From assembly GCA_033980235.1 (NCBI GenBank), contig CM067077.1, forward strand, positions 4,361,367 through 4,425,366: a stretch of DNA of 64,000 bases, written 5' to 3'. The notes below the pieces were generated by a model, which worked only from the letters and a program-made list of their open reading frames with translations, did no database searches and had not been told where the DNA came from. This DNA comes from Diadema setosum (Eukaryota; Echinodermata; Echinoidea; Diadematoida; Diadematidae). Both the position numbers and the translations under genes were made by a program. Shown in pieces: positions 45,650-57,352 of the stretch; the first letter of the stretch is position 1; each line of letters opens with the position of its first letter.

Positions 45650-46452
45650 TGATGCTGACAGTATAAGAAGGAGGTATTTTAGGTGCTAAGTTAGTCACAA
45701 GAAAACAACATTCTGTATAAAAAAAGATTATAATTGTGAGGTCTGGAGATGACCACATCTAGTGTTGCTACAATGTGCAACTGTGTTGTGTAAACATATT
45801 TAACTTTAAAATTTCATGAGTAACTTACCGTTATTATTGAGATAGAATTGGACAAAACTGCTTTGCTGCTGGCCTCCACCTTTCGCGCCCATTAATATCG
45901 TTCTATGGTCGCCATATGTTCAGACGTACACGAAATGGCGATTCGTTATCGAGTATACTATGAATAGTTAGAAACGATCTCATTCGTTATGCGATGTTTC
46001 GTTATACGTCGTTTCGTTGGTCGGCGTTCAGACGTATCGCGTATCTATATCGTAAAGTTATACCGTTTTTTTTTTTTCATTTTTAGGTCTGAACACCCTG
46101 TATATTACTCCATTTACACATTGGGTATTATGGTACTTCACTGTTTCCAAAACAATTGCATGGCAAGCCAGATGTGTAGAACGCGTACTAGAGACACACT
46201 TGTTGAAGGTGGACGTAATTTCGCCCCTTAAGATGCATACCATATTTTATCCCTTTCTTTCAAGCGTAATGTAATTAATTATTTTCGAGAGGTGTTTAGG
46301 ATGTGTTACACAGATAATTACTTTCTTTTTCACCTTTTCGCTTTTGGTGCCTATTCTCTTCCCGCCACTGCCCATACTGCTTTCATCTGTCATAATCGCA
46401 GAAGGGGAAAAAAGTAGTAAGATAAAACGAAACAATCGCGAGAATATCGCAT

Positions 46453-46492
<40 letters not shown>

Positions 46493-46909
46493 TCCCACCT
46501 AATATAGGCAGGTCTATAAAGTATACTGTGAATTATAATAGCCTATCTACTGTATATTATCATTATATAATTTACAAAGTGGTGCATGTTCTCTGTTATG
46601 CAAGGTTCTTGATTTTATAATCATGCCATTTAAACCACCATTAGGTCTCGTGAAATTCCGTTGAGGGCTACAGCAAATCAAGAGAAAGATTTAATAAAAT
46701 TTAGAAGTATTAAGCGTGATTTTGAGAACAACCACATACACAAGAGTGTAACCTCGCAAGTCTCATATTCACCAACAAAAGAAAACTCATCGACAGATTT
46801 CCTCTTATCAAAATATAATCGAAAATAAATGTATAGAATTTTATTACAATGTTACAATATGCTACTTTGTCGTGTAAACATGTCTAATTTCGAAGTTCAA
46901 TAACTTTAC
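45650..46909. repeat. Duplicated upstream blocks
   Basis: 46060-46700 is similar to 48130-48640 (GAGGTGTT-AGGATGTGTTACACAG, TTACTTTCTTTTTCACCTTT) and 46280-46440 to 2280-2450. A CA microsatellite lies at 46454-46490. The pattern indicates repeated duplication of the receptor genes' upstream DNA. 45890-46060 has CGTT-rich words with GTTCAGACGTA twice, perhaps an older MITE. Confidence 0.55.
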
Positions 46910-46913
46910 TATA

Positions 46914-48104
46914 GGTTTTCCCGGCCAATTTCGCACTTTTTTCAGTCCAATTCCTAATTGCTGCATTCAATTTAGCACAATATAGCCTAAACGGCATGTT
47001 CGGTATTTCAATTTTATAATCTTTTCATTCAAATTCATTTTGGAGCATTCAAATTACCTTTTACATCATTCGAATCAGCACTTTTTCGGTTCAAATTCGT
47101 AAGACAAGCACCATTTCGCAAATCGTTCATTCAATTTAGCACGATATAGTCACCTGATCACGTAAACGCTGCGCTCGTTCATTCGAATTCATTCTTGGGA
47201 ATCCAATTTCGCATTTACTGCAGTCAATTTAGCAGACACGTTTATGCTTTTATTCTGATATCACCTTTGCAACAGTACTTTCAAAATAAGTGTATGTGTT
47301 TATAATGTTCGATAGCATTATTTCATTCACAGATACATTGATCTTAAGTTTGTTTTGTCAATAATTGGGAGAAGGAGGTTTCAATTTACATGATTATTTC
47401 TTTCATCTGCATGTTTCATTATTTTCATTTGGTGGGTGCTAGATTGCGTTAATTATCATTAGGAATAAATAAAAGTTCTTGGATCAGCTCTAGCCATCAG
47501 TTTGTCAAGGTTATTACCCTCAAATGCTTCTATGATTCTTTCCCTGTTTTCTTGAGAGATACGCCTGTATCTAACTCGTACTGCCATGACTGGACATAAG
47601 AAAGTGAAGTGTATCTATGGTACTGGTGCAAGCATGGCATGTATAGTTCTGATAACATGTATGGAAGAAGAGGGGCGTTACAGAACAACAAATTTGAGTT
47701 ATTTAGGGTCAAAGATACCTTAACTATATACTTAATAGTGTGCGGATGAAACAAAAATTCACATTTAAATACGCATAAGTCACGGTTCTCACCTTTTCAA
47801 AATAGAAATAACATTACGCCAATTTGAATGAACATATTTGGAATTTGACTGCCCATGCGCGAAATTGAATGACTGAAATACCATTTTCCGCCAGTGCTGG
47901 CGAATTTGAATGACTGAAGAGCACGTGCCAATTTGAATGCCCGTTTTACGAATTCGAAAGGCATATATGCGAATTTCATTGACCGAAATGCTAAATTGAA
48001 CGAACAAATGAATGACAGAATGTGCAGTGACGAGGATTTTCGCTAAATTGAATGAACCTTTTATCAAATGGACTGACAAAAGTGCGAAATTGGCCGGGAA
48101 AACC
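46914..48104. mobile_element. 1.19-kb element with 38-bp TIRs, TATA flanks
   Basis: Ends GGTTTTCCCGGCCAATTTCG and their complement match over about 38 bp with one mismatch. TATA flanks both sides (46910-46913, 48105-48108). Inside each end, for about 300 bp, words of the type ATTCAATTTAGC / GAATTTGAATGA recur in inverted orientation. The central 47250-47780 is unique and AT-rich, with no transposase frame. Probably a non-autonomous DNA transposon. Confidence 0.8.
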
Positions 48105-48129
48105 TATATTATTAATTAGATTGAATTGC

Positions 48130-48660
48130 GCACAATCATGTAGAATTTTTTTTTCCTGCTAGGCCTTTTGCATACTGTATTTCACGGTTTCGAAAGCAGT
48201 GTGCGGCAAACCAATTAACCGTTAACCTACTTGAGACACACTTATCTTGGAGGTAGATTTTATTTCGCATGCCATAATGTTATCCCATTCTTTCAATGTA
48301 AAGTAATAAATCATTTTCCAGAGGTGTTGAGGAGGATGTGTTACACAGGCAATTACTTTCTTTTTCACCTTTTCGCTTTTTGTCTCTATTCTCTTCCATT
48401 GCCTATATTGCTTTCAAACTGCAATTACATAGAACGAAACAGTCGAGACCAGGTAGATATCACACACAAACACACACCTGCACACAACACATGATAAACG
48501 TAGGCCTATTTTATATCCACATTATGCATTTATGCATTTTACACAATTTTGTATGCTCTCCGTTATGCTTTGTTCTTGGACATAAATGCACATCAAATCA
48601 CAATTTGGTTTCGTGGAATTCCGTTTCAGCTACTTTGGCTGATTCATCGTGCATTGAAAG
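48130..48660. repeat. Copy of the 46-kb upstream block
   Basis: Parallels 46100-46700 in order. It lies just beyond the 1.19-kb element. Confidence 0.6.
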
Positions 48661-48817
48661 TATTAAGTGTATTTGAGTTCATGTGCTATCAGTAATACGT
48701 TCATACATTGTCATTACATTTTCATTTTTACGATACGGGTACAGCGTGAACAATGGGAGAATAGAAAGTGTGTGTTAATGAGTGTGATAGGAACGCTGGT
48801 ATGCATCAAAATAACGT

Positions 48818-49215
48818 AGTGTAATGCTACAGTCACACACGGCCGGGTCACAAAACGGATTTGATCCGGGTGAAAATGAGCCGAATTAGTCGCGGAATGA
48901 AGGGTAATTTATGCTATAGTCACACACGGCCTGATTTCGAACCGGGTCCATAAGGAGTTAAAACCGTATCGACCCGGTTCGAGCAGTAGAGACCCGTATT
49001 GACCCGTATCGAACCGTATAAAAATCCGCTTTAAATCCTCAACTGAATCCTTTTCGACCCTTATCGACCCGTGTCAACCCTCTTCGACTCGGACCAACCC
49101 GGATGTAAACCTTGTCATCATCCGTTGCATGAAGGCAATGCGATATACGGCAGGGTCCATACGGTTTTACGCTGCGGGTTGCAGCGTGTCGATGCGAGTC
49201 AATGCGGTTCGAACC
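48818..49215. repeat. CpG-rich repeat of GACCCGTATCG-like words
   Basis: AGTCACACACGGCC occurs at 48830 and 48935. Many GACCCG, TCGAACCG and CGACCC words follow, some inverted (CGGTTCGAACCGGGTC). Likely an old MITE pair. Confidence 0.6.
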
Positions 49216-49261
49216 GGGTCAATTGAGATATCAATACCGAATTGAAATCTACATGTATAAT

Positions 49262-49543
49262 TCAGGCTCGATTCCCGAGTCAATTTGGGTGATGTTGTGT
49301 GTAATCATGCCATCCCTCTAGTAAGTGACAAAAAAAAAACCACAACACAACAACAACAGTCTGTCCCTCGAACGAGACACAAAGTGGGGGTTCCGTTTGT
49401 GAGAGAGTCACAACCCACGCACATGAACGATTCCCCTTCATTCATTCAACGCAAAGAGCAGGGTGCATAACCCGGTGAAGTGGTTCACTCCACATTCAAC
49501 CATCCAGTCATCTTCTAAGAATGATGTGTGAAACAAACAAAGA
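49262..49543 (+). mobile_element. SINE copy, 5'-truncated
   Basis: Matches the body of the SINE at 1748-2153 (CCATCCCTCTAGTAAG, GAGAGAGTCACAACCCACGC, CGCAAAGAGCAGGGTG, GGTGAAGTGGTTCACTCCA). The tRNA head is reduced to its last bases (CTCGATTCCCGAGT). Confidence 0.75.
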
Positions 49544-50480
49544 AGACATTACACATTATACTCAACCCAAATATAACTTAGCTACATAGGCAGCACTTTA
49601 TACTTTTATAACGTGATATGAAAATTTGTCATAATTGTGTGGGTGTATTACAGTATATCATTTCACAACTCTGACAATCAATTATTGCTGTAAACTTGTT
49701 AAGTAAGGTAAAACAAAACGATTCTAACAAAAGATGAGTCCAACCTTTTATTTGGATAGCTTTGTTTGGGGTATCTCAGCCATTTCAAAACCAATTTTCA
49801 TCAAATAAATTTTGATTTTCTTATATATAGAATTATATGCTCTTTCGTATTTGACAAGAGGTTTCCCATTATCTAAAAAAAAAAATCATCATCATCCAAA
49901 AAAAAAAAAAAAACTGTACTATCCCTTTAACTTATACAGTTGCAGAAGGCCTTTATCATCCCTGGAAGTGAAAGTACGTTTGATGATTCCAAGCTTGCGA
50001 TTTCCAGCCAAACAAACTGCATACATAATGAGAAAATGGCATTTTGCATAGTTGTCAAATGTTTCCTCAAGATCGTTTTCGCTAGCAGACGCTTGAGGAA
50101 TACACCCATTGTCATCGCTCAGAGTAAACCAAGGACAGTGAACGGTAGACGACTTGTTGCATCAAGCAACGCTACATGCGTGTCCACTTCAGAAATAATC
50201 AAGTTTGTCATGTTGCGAGGTTTGCTGCTCCCCATCATTGGTGTTGTTTTTTCCTCTTTTTTTTTGCAGAGACAATAGAGTTTGAAAGGCACCTTATAGC
50301 CAAATAAGACCGAAAGGAGGAAAACGGTTCTTTGTCCTTGAGAAGATTACACGATTACACAATCTTCATTGTCCAAAAATCTGAATGATAAGGTGGCAGC
50401 AGTTATGGGATCAAAGAAATGCCTTCGTTCATAGTCCATGTGTGTGGTAGGTCCGTGGCAAACTACCTTTCTTTTTTTTC
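49544..50480. other. Half-copy of a foldback plus unassigned open region
   Basis: 49760-49930 matches one arm of the element at 50486-50861 (CAATTTTCATCAAATAAA, ending ATCCCTTTAA). 49940-50278 is open for 112 codons but shows no domain, and part (50155-50245) recurs near 33715-33830, so it is treated as repeat-derived. Confidence 0.4.
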
Positions 50481-50485
50481 TTTAA

Positions 50486-50861
50486 AGTGATCATATAGTT
50501 TCGGTTGAGACCTAATTTCAGGTTTCTAACATCTTTAGATAATGAGAAACATCTTATGAAATATGAAAGAACATGTAATTCCATGAGGAATTCAAGGTTT
50601 ATTTGATGAAAATTGGCTTTGAAATGGCCGAGATATCTAAAACAGAGCGATTCTAATAAGTGTGGGACTCACACTTTATTACGATCGCTTTGTTTTACTT
50701 TGTTTTTGGATGTTCCAGTCATGCCAAACCCGATTTTCATCAAATAAACTTTGAGTTCCTCTTAAAATGGTATGTTCTGTACTATTTCCTAAGTCTTTTC
50801 TTGGTATCTCGCAAAAAGTTAACAGCCCAATTCTCATCTCCACCAATACTGTACCATCCCT
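50486..50861. mobile_element. Foldback element flanked by TTAA
   Basis: Arms AGTGATCATATAGTTTCGGT... and the complement of ...AATACTGTACCATCCCT are homologous over about 180 bp (both contain GTTTATTTGATGAAAAT). TTAA flanks lie at 50482-50485 and 50862-50865. Confidence 0.75.
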
Positions 50862-50865
50862 TTAA

Positions 50866-51939
50866 ACTTGGGGCAACAATAATGGCTCAAACTGATCTTT
50901 TAAAGAGTGCGTGCAACAGCTGTATTGAGTTGAATAGAGCACTTTGTGCGTCCAGGCGTGCGTACATTGTAGTAGTGCAGTGTGGTATGGACTGAGCCGA
51001 AGAACCCATCAATAATTATTGTCAACAGAACTGAAGATTGTGAAGACGACGCGCGACGATCGCCTGTTACAGTAATCAGGGCTCCTCTACGCAGGTATGG
51101 TGTAACGCTTTACTTTGTGTCTAAAGTTCTTCAGTATACTTTACCTAAAACGGTATGTGTCTGATAGTATCGTCCCGCCATTCATTTATCGAGTGTACCC
51201 TTTCATTCATTCATTCATTCATTCATTCATTCAATCAATCATTCATTCAATCATTCATTCTGAAAGCTGTATGTAAGAATGCTGGAAATGCTTGTAGAGT
51301 GATTTCCGCCGACGGAGAAAACAAACGACAAAATGGGAAAGGGAGAGAGAGAGAGAGAGATATGGGGGGGGGGGGACTTGGATAACACAATGTGAAAGTA
51401 AAGAGGGTCAATATCTATATAACAAGCAGTAATAGATTTTCGAAGCTGCCGAGCAAACGCATGATATTTTGGTTCTCTTCCACCTGTTGCTATTTTGTCA
51501 TGATTGCGACTGTGTTTATGGCCTACTAATTGTCATGAAATTACAATGAATGTCTTGACCTGGCGATACTTAAACAAACAATTTCTGACTTGGAAAATGA
51601 TATGTGATTTTTACAAATTTCGTTTATAACAGTGTTTGGGTGGAAATGACAATATCGTCACGTTTTTCAAAAATTGCCTTGATAAGCATGGGAATCCTCG
51701 TGTTAAAAATTGCAACACGTCTTTTATCAATCAGACATAGTCCAACAAATAAAGATTGCTATAATGGGAGCAAAACATGAGAAAAACTCAGCGTTGCTTT
51801 TCCACGGATAACCAACAACTCTACTAGCATCACCATAAACATCACGTTTTACAGGCATTGTAAGACAACGATCCAGTTTGCACAGTTTCTTTTCTCTGTG
51901 ATAATGAACCTAAAGTAACTTCATTACAACTTGACGAGC
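50866..51939. other. Unassigned
   Basis: 50880-51100 is moderately GC-rich and open for 111 codons without a recognised domain. ATTC tandem repeats lie at 51200-51258, and GA and poly-G runs at 51343-51373. No gene supported. Confidence 0.4.
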
Positions 51940-51944
51940 GCGTT

Positions 51945-52494
51945 TGTTGCGACATAAATTGTCGCCCCGTCACAAATTGTCGCCTGGCGACAATTTTGAT
52001 GCTTGTGCAGTTCCCAGTTTTTGACCTCGATGGCGACAATTTGTGATGGCAAAAACAATTATTGCGAAATTAATTGTCGCCCCATCAAAAATTGTCGCCC
52101 CCGGCTCGGGGCGACAATTTGTGACCGAGTGTTTGTGTGTGTGTGTGTATGTGTGTGTGTGTGTGTGTGTGTTTGGAATATGATAATACAATATGTGGAA
52201 ACTGTGCATGTGTGGTGGTTGTATAGTGGTAGTGGTTTGTTTGTCTGTGTGTATACGTGTGCCTGTATGCGTATGTGTGTATGTGGGTACGTGACGTATA
52301 GGGTGTGTAGTGATGCGTGTTTGTGGGCGCAATTTTGTGCCTGCATGATTGTATATCTGAGGGGTTTGTTGTACGTGGGCTACGTACGTATGTGTGTTGT
52401 GTGCGAGCGTTCGTGTGTCTACGTAAGCCTGCAGGAGATAAAAGAAACGAAACATTCAAGCGACACCATTCCCACAACACGCACAGCGCTACAT

Positions 52495-52545
<51 letters not shown>

Positions 52546-52865
52546 GAACGGACACTCAATTATCATGTGCGCGCGCACATGCACACTTCCTTGAAACCTC
52601 ACCGTGACTTTTTATATGGCTTGTTTGCATGGGTGTAGCCATGTAAGTTATGTTTTGGTATTTCAGTGAGTATGTCAAGAATGATATTACCCAGCAAAAT
52701 GTGCATCGAGGTCGGGCGACAATTTTTGCCGTCAGCCCTCATCATAAATTGTCGCCAGACAACAATTTGTGACGGGGCGACAATTTAAGCCGCCAACTCC
52801 GTCAAAATTGTCTCCTGTTTCAGGGGGCGACAATTTTTGACGGGGCGACAATTTATGTCGCAACA
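51945..52865. mobile_element. 921-bp element with GCGACAATTT subrepeats
   Basis: Terminal inverted repeats of about 39 bp start TGTTGCGACATAAATTGTCG. The flanks GCGTT (51940-51944 and 52866-52870) form a 5-bp target duplication. GCGACAATTT or its complement occurs many times near both ends. The centre holds TG and CA microsatellites (52130-52170, 52497-52541). No protein-coding part is visible. Confidence 0.8.
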
Positions 52866-52925
52866 GCGTTATTAGAGGATTTACTTTGGCAAGAAGTGCT
52901 GATAATGGCAGAACGAGTGGATCTG

Positions 52926-53070
52926 TGTGTGTGTGTGTGTGTGTGTGCTTACTTGGTAACAACATTACATTAAATGTGTACAAATTTTGTACACCCCCCT
53001 CTTGTGTGTGTGTGCTTACTTGGTAATAACATTACATTAAAGTGTACAAATTTTGTACACCCCCCTCTTC
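52926..53070. repeat. Tandem duplication, about 70 bp
   Basis: Two copies of TGTGTG-GCTTACTTGGTAAYAAC...ACAAATTTTGTACACCCCCC. Confidence 0.85.
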
Positions 53071-53248
53071 GAAAAAAAACAACAACAACAACCAATCTCC
53101 TGGCACAACTTTCGGAGAAAACTTGGTGTATGTGATTTCGTAGTTATTTTGAAAATTATTTTGTCACTTTTTAAAGCCAAAACTGTGGGGGCTGCACCCC
53201 CCCCCCCCCCCGCCACGAGATATATGCCCTAGTTTGTTGCATTCATAC

Positions 53249-53423
53249 TGTTACGGAGGTTAACTTGGCCTAACGAACCATCATAACCACCAAAGATACC
53301 CAGACCCTCAAACAAGATGTTTGGTCGATCTCGGTCATCTTGTCGAACTCTTTATTTACCTATTCCTCCACGGAATAATAAAGTGCCCAGAAATGATAGT
53401 ACAATGCACATGTATCTATAACA
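53249..53423 (-). repeat. 3' LTR (175 bp) of the outer Gmr1-like element
   Basis: On the minus strand it starts TGTTATAG and ends CCGTAACA, with TGTTA/TAACA ends. A polypurine tract (CTTTTAGGGGGGAAG, 53424-53438) lies directly upstream and an AATAAA lies inside (near 53352). No second copy lies in the window, so this LTR call rests on ends, polypurine tract and position after pol. Confidence 0.6.
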
Positions 53424-54849
53424 CTTCCCCCCTAAAAGAGTGCATTGAACGTTTTCAACACAAATGGACTCTCACCTTGGCACAACATTTTGGAACAGTA
53501 TAGTACATTCCTCTTCCAATTCACTCTTATATATCCATGAGATTACAATGGTTGCGTTATTACGAACACATAAACAAAGTACATGTATGCTATGGCTATA
53601 TCATCGTCACAACCTGTGATAAAACATGTACGACTTTAGTACCAATCAACGTGTACTAATCTAACATTCTAATGAGTTACTGCTGCTTGTTAGTTACAGC
53701 ATACTGGAACTGCATGTAGTTGTGCAACACTGAATACTGCAATGTCATGTCATGCATACAAACAATACACGTTGTACCAAAATCAGGTGATTTCCTCATT
53801 AGAACACACATGTAAGTCAAATAAATCAAATAATTAAACTGTGTACGAAAATCATAAACACGTCATCTCTTCCACAAAAAACTGCATATAATCCAACTAA
53901 TGTAATCATATTACCTACAGCCAAAACATAATTGTCCATGATATGTGACTTTGCATATACCTGTAGACGTTATGTCAGCATCTATTGAAATGTCGAAATA
54001 TCAATAAATGTCATATTAGACTCTACTTATGTTCCTGAAAACTTTCCTGTCAACATACAAGACACCAAGAGTATGACCTGCCTGAATGAAATATCTTGAT
54101 GAAAACCGGTGTGTACACTTAAGCTTGATAAGTGAGTGTATACTTGTATACATCCCGGTACATGTATAACACAGTCAACTTAAATATATGCCTGTTGGCA
54201 TATTGGATCAACTGTGAAATACTGGACACCTTTGCCAAGGCAATGATTGAGCTATGATAATGAGCAAAAGCTATGTACATGTATAGCTATACAATTTCTG
54301 TACCTAATACAGTATACATGTACATGCTAAATAAATCCAAAAGGCAACATCCAATAAACTTAGGGCATATGCCACAACAAATTTAACCAATACCTGTACA
54401 TCATGTACATGTATGAAACTTCAAATACCTGAACTGTACCTACATTACTCTATACACCACATTCTCTATACCAACAGTAACACTACCTGTTTGAAGTTAT
54501 TTTACTAACAACTCACATTCTTGACAACTGTTGATGGCTAGCTAACTTAGTTTTTAAACAGCTTTCATAATGTCTTCTTTTGGAAAGTGACTCAAAGCAC
54601 AAATATAGCTCGCTGTGTTTCCTTATTAACACAAACATGCCTGAAGATACTTCCATGTTGTTATTTGCACACTCAAAGTGCCATTCATGCTGTTGGCATC
54701 ACAATTATAGTGTATGCAAGATACTGTGTACACACACTGTCATGTGTACTTGCATAACAAAATTACACCTGTTTAAAGTGTTACAAACCTAAAATACATC
54801 TGCACAATTGTTGCATCTGGCAATGAGACAAAATATTGAGATTTCTCAA
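53424..54849 (-). mobile_element. 3' non-coding part of the outer Gmr1-like element
   Basis: 1.4 kb between the RNase H stop and the polypurine tract. It is AT-rich, with many TGTACATGTAC words and no long frame. An eroded envelope or spacer is possible, but nothing in the sequence shows it. Confidence 0.5.
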
Positions 54850-55416
54850 TTAAGCACGGGAAAGTGTGTCCGCGACAATGTTTTCCTTTCCGCGAATGTG
54901 CGTAATGTCAAGGTTATACTCCTGTAGGATTAAACTCCATCGCATCAGTCTCTGATTCTTGTTTCTTATTCTGTTGACGAATGTCAGTGGGTTGTGGTCA
55001 GTCCACACAACAACCGGTTGAGTTGTGCTGCCGACGTAGACATCAAATTGGCTGATCGAAAGAATTAATGCTAGGGTCTCCTTCTCGACGGCAGAATACG
55101 TCCGCTGGTGCGCGTTGAACTTCTTTGAGAAGTAGCAGACCGGTCTGTCCACTCTATCGTCATCAGCTTACATCAACACGGCGCCTGCTCCGACATCGCT
55201 GGCATCGACAGCTACGCTGAAGCCTTTCTTGAAGTCCGGCGCTGCCAACACATGACCACTCGACAGGATTGCCTTCACTTGGTCAAACGCAGACTGGCGT
55301 GCGGCTGACCACTGGAACTTCACATTCTTCCGCAGGAGATCAGTCAAGGGAGCCACAACATCCGAGAAGTTATGGCAGAAGCGACGGTAGTATCTGGCCA
55401 TGCCGATGAATATCAC
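54850..55416 (-). pseudogene. Outer element: RT thumb and RNase H
   Basis: Begins FIGMARYYRRFCHNFSDVVA (RT connection/thumb), then APLTDLL and VAVDASDVGAGAVLM. A TAA stop (55168-55170) interrupts the RNase H, which continues in the same frame with CYFSKKFN, YSAVEKETLAL, VVWTDHNPL and ENIVADTLSRA to the stop. The RNase H catalytic acidic residues are visible (VDAS, VEKE, WTDH). The RT fingers/palm with Y-x-D-D is missing. The RNase H ends the pol frame, after the integrase, which is unlike the usual Ty3/gypsy order. Confidence 0.8.
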
Positions 55417-55676
55417 AGCTCCTTCCTCATCTTGGGAACATGGACATTTTGGACTGCTCCTACCACAAACATAACTGGCTTCGCACTCTCACCTGCACTT
55501 CTCTCAACATACTTTTTCAACGTGTTGATGTGACACAACCGTTTCTTTTTCTTCCTGTCTGGAGTCTGCACGATGTAATTCACATCACTCAATCTCTCCT
55601 CCACGACATAAGGACCAGAGAAGCGAGCACGCAGAGGATTACCAGGAATGGGCAACAATATCAAAACCTTTTTCAC
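55413..55676 (-). pseudogene. Outer element: integrase C-terminal domain
   Basis: LLPIPGNPLRARFSGPYVVE and then VQTPDRKKKKRLCHINTLKK form the G-P-Y/F-type C-terminal module of gypsy integrases. It lies one frame away from the integrase core (frameshift near 55675) and overlaps the start of the RT-thumb frame by a few bases. Confidence 0.75.
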
Positions 55677-56761
55677 CGGGACTGAACATTCTTTCCCTGG
55701 ACCTCTGTCAACAACTGTTTCATGTTCTTTTGACTGTTTCTCAAATGTCCAGCTGCAAATTCGCGTGCACGAGCCAGCCTACCACGGAACGTGGTCACGT
55801 AATTCAACAAACCAGGTGACTCATACTCACACAACAGCTTCTCTCTCAAGACCTTCAATGGACCACGAACCTCGTGTCCAAACACTAACTCAAAGGGACT
55901 AAATCCTAAGGACTCTTGCACAGATTCCCGCACCGAGAAAAGCAACAACGGCAAGCCTTCATCCCAGTCCTTCTCGACCTCAAAACAGTATGTTCTCATC
56001 ATGTTCTTCAGCGTCTGATGAAAACGTTCCAGAGCGCCTTGTCTCTGTGGATGATACGCACACGAGGTAACACATTTGATACCCAACTCACGCATCACTT
56101 GCTGAAATATCTTTGAAGTGAAGTTGGAACCCTGGTCTGGTTGCACCACCTTTGGCAAGCCAACCGTTGTGAAGAACTTCACTAACGCCTTGCTAACGTT
56201 CTGTGCAGTGATACGCCGAAGTGGCACAGCTTCTGGAAATCTCGTAAAAGCGCACATCATAGTGAGCAAGTACTCATGTTCAGCCTTTGTCTTTTGCAAA
56301 GGTCCAACACAGTCTATGATAACTGTGCTAAACGGCTCATCAAATGCTGGTATGGGCTTTAGGGGAGCAGGAGGAATCTTCTGATTAGGTTTTCCCACCA
56401 CTTGACAAACATGGTAAGTCCTACAGAAATCTGAAACATCCCGTCTCAAGCCAGGCCAAAAGAAATGTTTCAAAATCTTGTCAACCGTCTTATTGACTCC
56501 AAAATGACCACCAAGAGCTGACTCATGCGACACACTCAAGATGTGTTTACGAAATACTGTTGGGATGGCAATTTGGTGAACTTCTCGCCATTCTTCATCA
56601 CTAGAAGAGTCAACTGGCATCCACTTCCTCATCAACACATCTCCTTTCATATAGTAGCAAATCCTTTCACTCAGTGCTTCTTCTTCTCCAAGAGCACTAT
56701 CACACAAGGCTACCAACTGTGGATCATTCTTCTGTGCGTCAATCAAAGAGCTCTTGTTCAA
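55673..56761 (-). pseudogene. Outer element: integrase zinc domain and core
   Basis: The 362-codon frame holds the H-H-C-C zinc domain (H79, H86, C119) and a full D-D-E core (D150 in VIIDCVGP, D209 in QPDQGSNFTS, E245 in GALERFHQT). The third zinc ligand is changed: the usual C-H-V-C-Q reads Y-H-V-C-Q (Tyr 116), consistent with a single G-to-A change. Integrase inserts the DNA copy of the element into the host chromosome. This copy cannot be autonomous because RT is lost and the frames are broken. Confidence 0.85.
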
Positions 56762-56827
56762 CCCAATCTCAGTTTTATCTACAGGCTGAGACTCATCCCC
56801 TATCTGATGTGATTTTGATGCTGCGGT

Positions 56828-57352
56828 TCAACTTACTTCTACATCATCCAACCGACAGAAGAAACTCCCTTCTAGACTGATATCCTCTGGACTAGCCTTC
56901 ATTTCAGACTCCTCTGATTTCCTAGACATGGAACGCGTGACTACACAAGCTGGGAAAACTTCAGGGAATTCCTGAACCAATGCAGCTGTCCCATTTCCTT
57001 CTTTATCCAAAGGGACTGCACTGACCACTGGAATAGTCACTTTGTCTCCTGCAAGATCATTGCCTAATATCAAAGCTACTCCATCCATAGGAAGTGACTT
57101 CCTAACACCAAGGCTCACCCGTCCTGAAACTAGGCCTGACTGCAAATCGACTGTGTGAAGAAGAACCTCAACGTAACCTCTTTCTACTCCTTGTAACAGT
57201 CACTTGTGCCTGTGGACGACGTTTGCCCAAAAGGCAGAACACTGCCAAGAATAAATGACTGAGATGCACCAGTATCTCGCAGGATGGTAACCTATCTGGC
57301 TTCCTCACACCCTACCAATAACACATAGCCTACAGAGGTGAATGGTTCATAC
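56828..57352 (-). pseudogene. Outer element: protease and linker, interrupted
   Basis: ILRDTGASQSFIL near 57255-57293 is an aspartic protease active site (DTG). GVALILGNDLAGDKV and FPACVVTRSMSRK follow in another frame, the usual protease end and linker of this group. The reading is broken at least once. At 57353 the LTR of the inner element begins, so the gag and the rest of the protease were pushed beyond the right edge by that insertion. Confidence 0.7.

Noticed and set aside
49940..50278. 112-codon frame with a good acceptor at its start
   Set aside because: No domain recognised, and part recurs at 33.7 kb in clearly non-coding context, so treated as repeat-derived.
52003..52638. Overlapping Cys/Val- and His/Thr-rich frames of 80-211 codons on both strands
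   Set aside because: They are translations of TG/CA microsatellites inside the 921-bp element.
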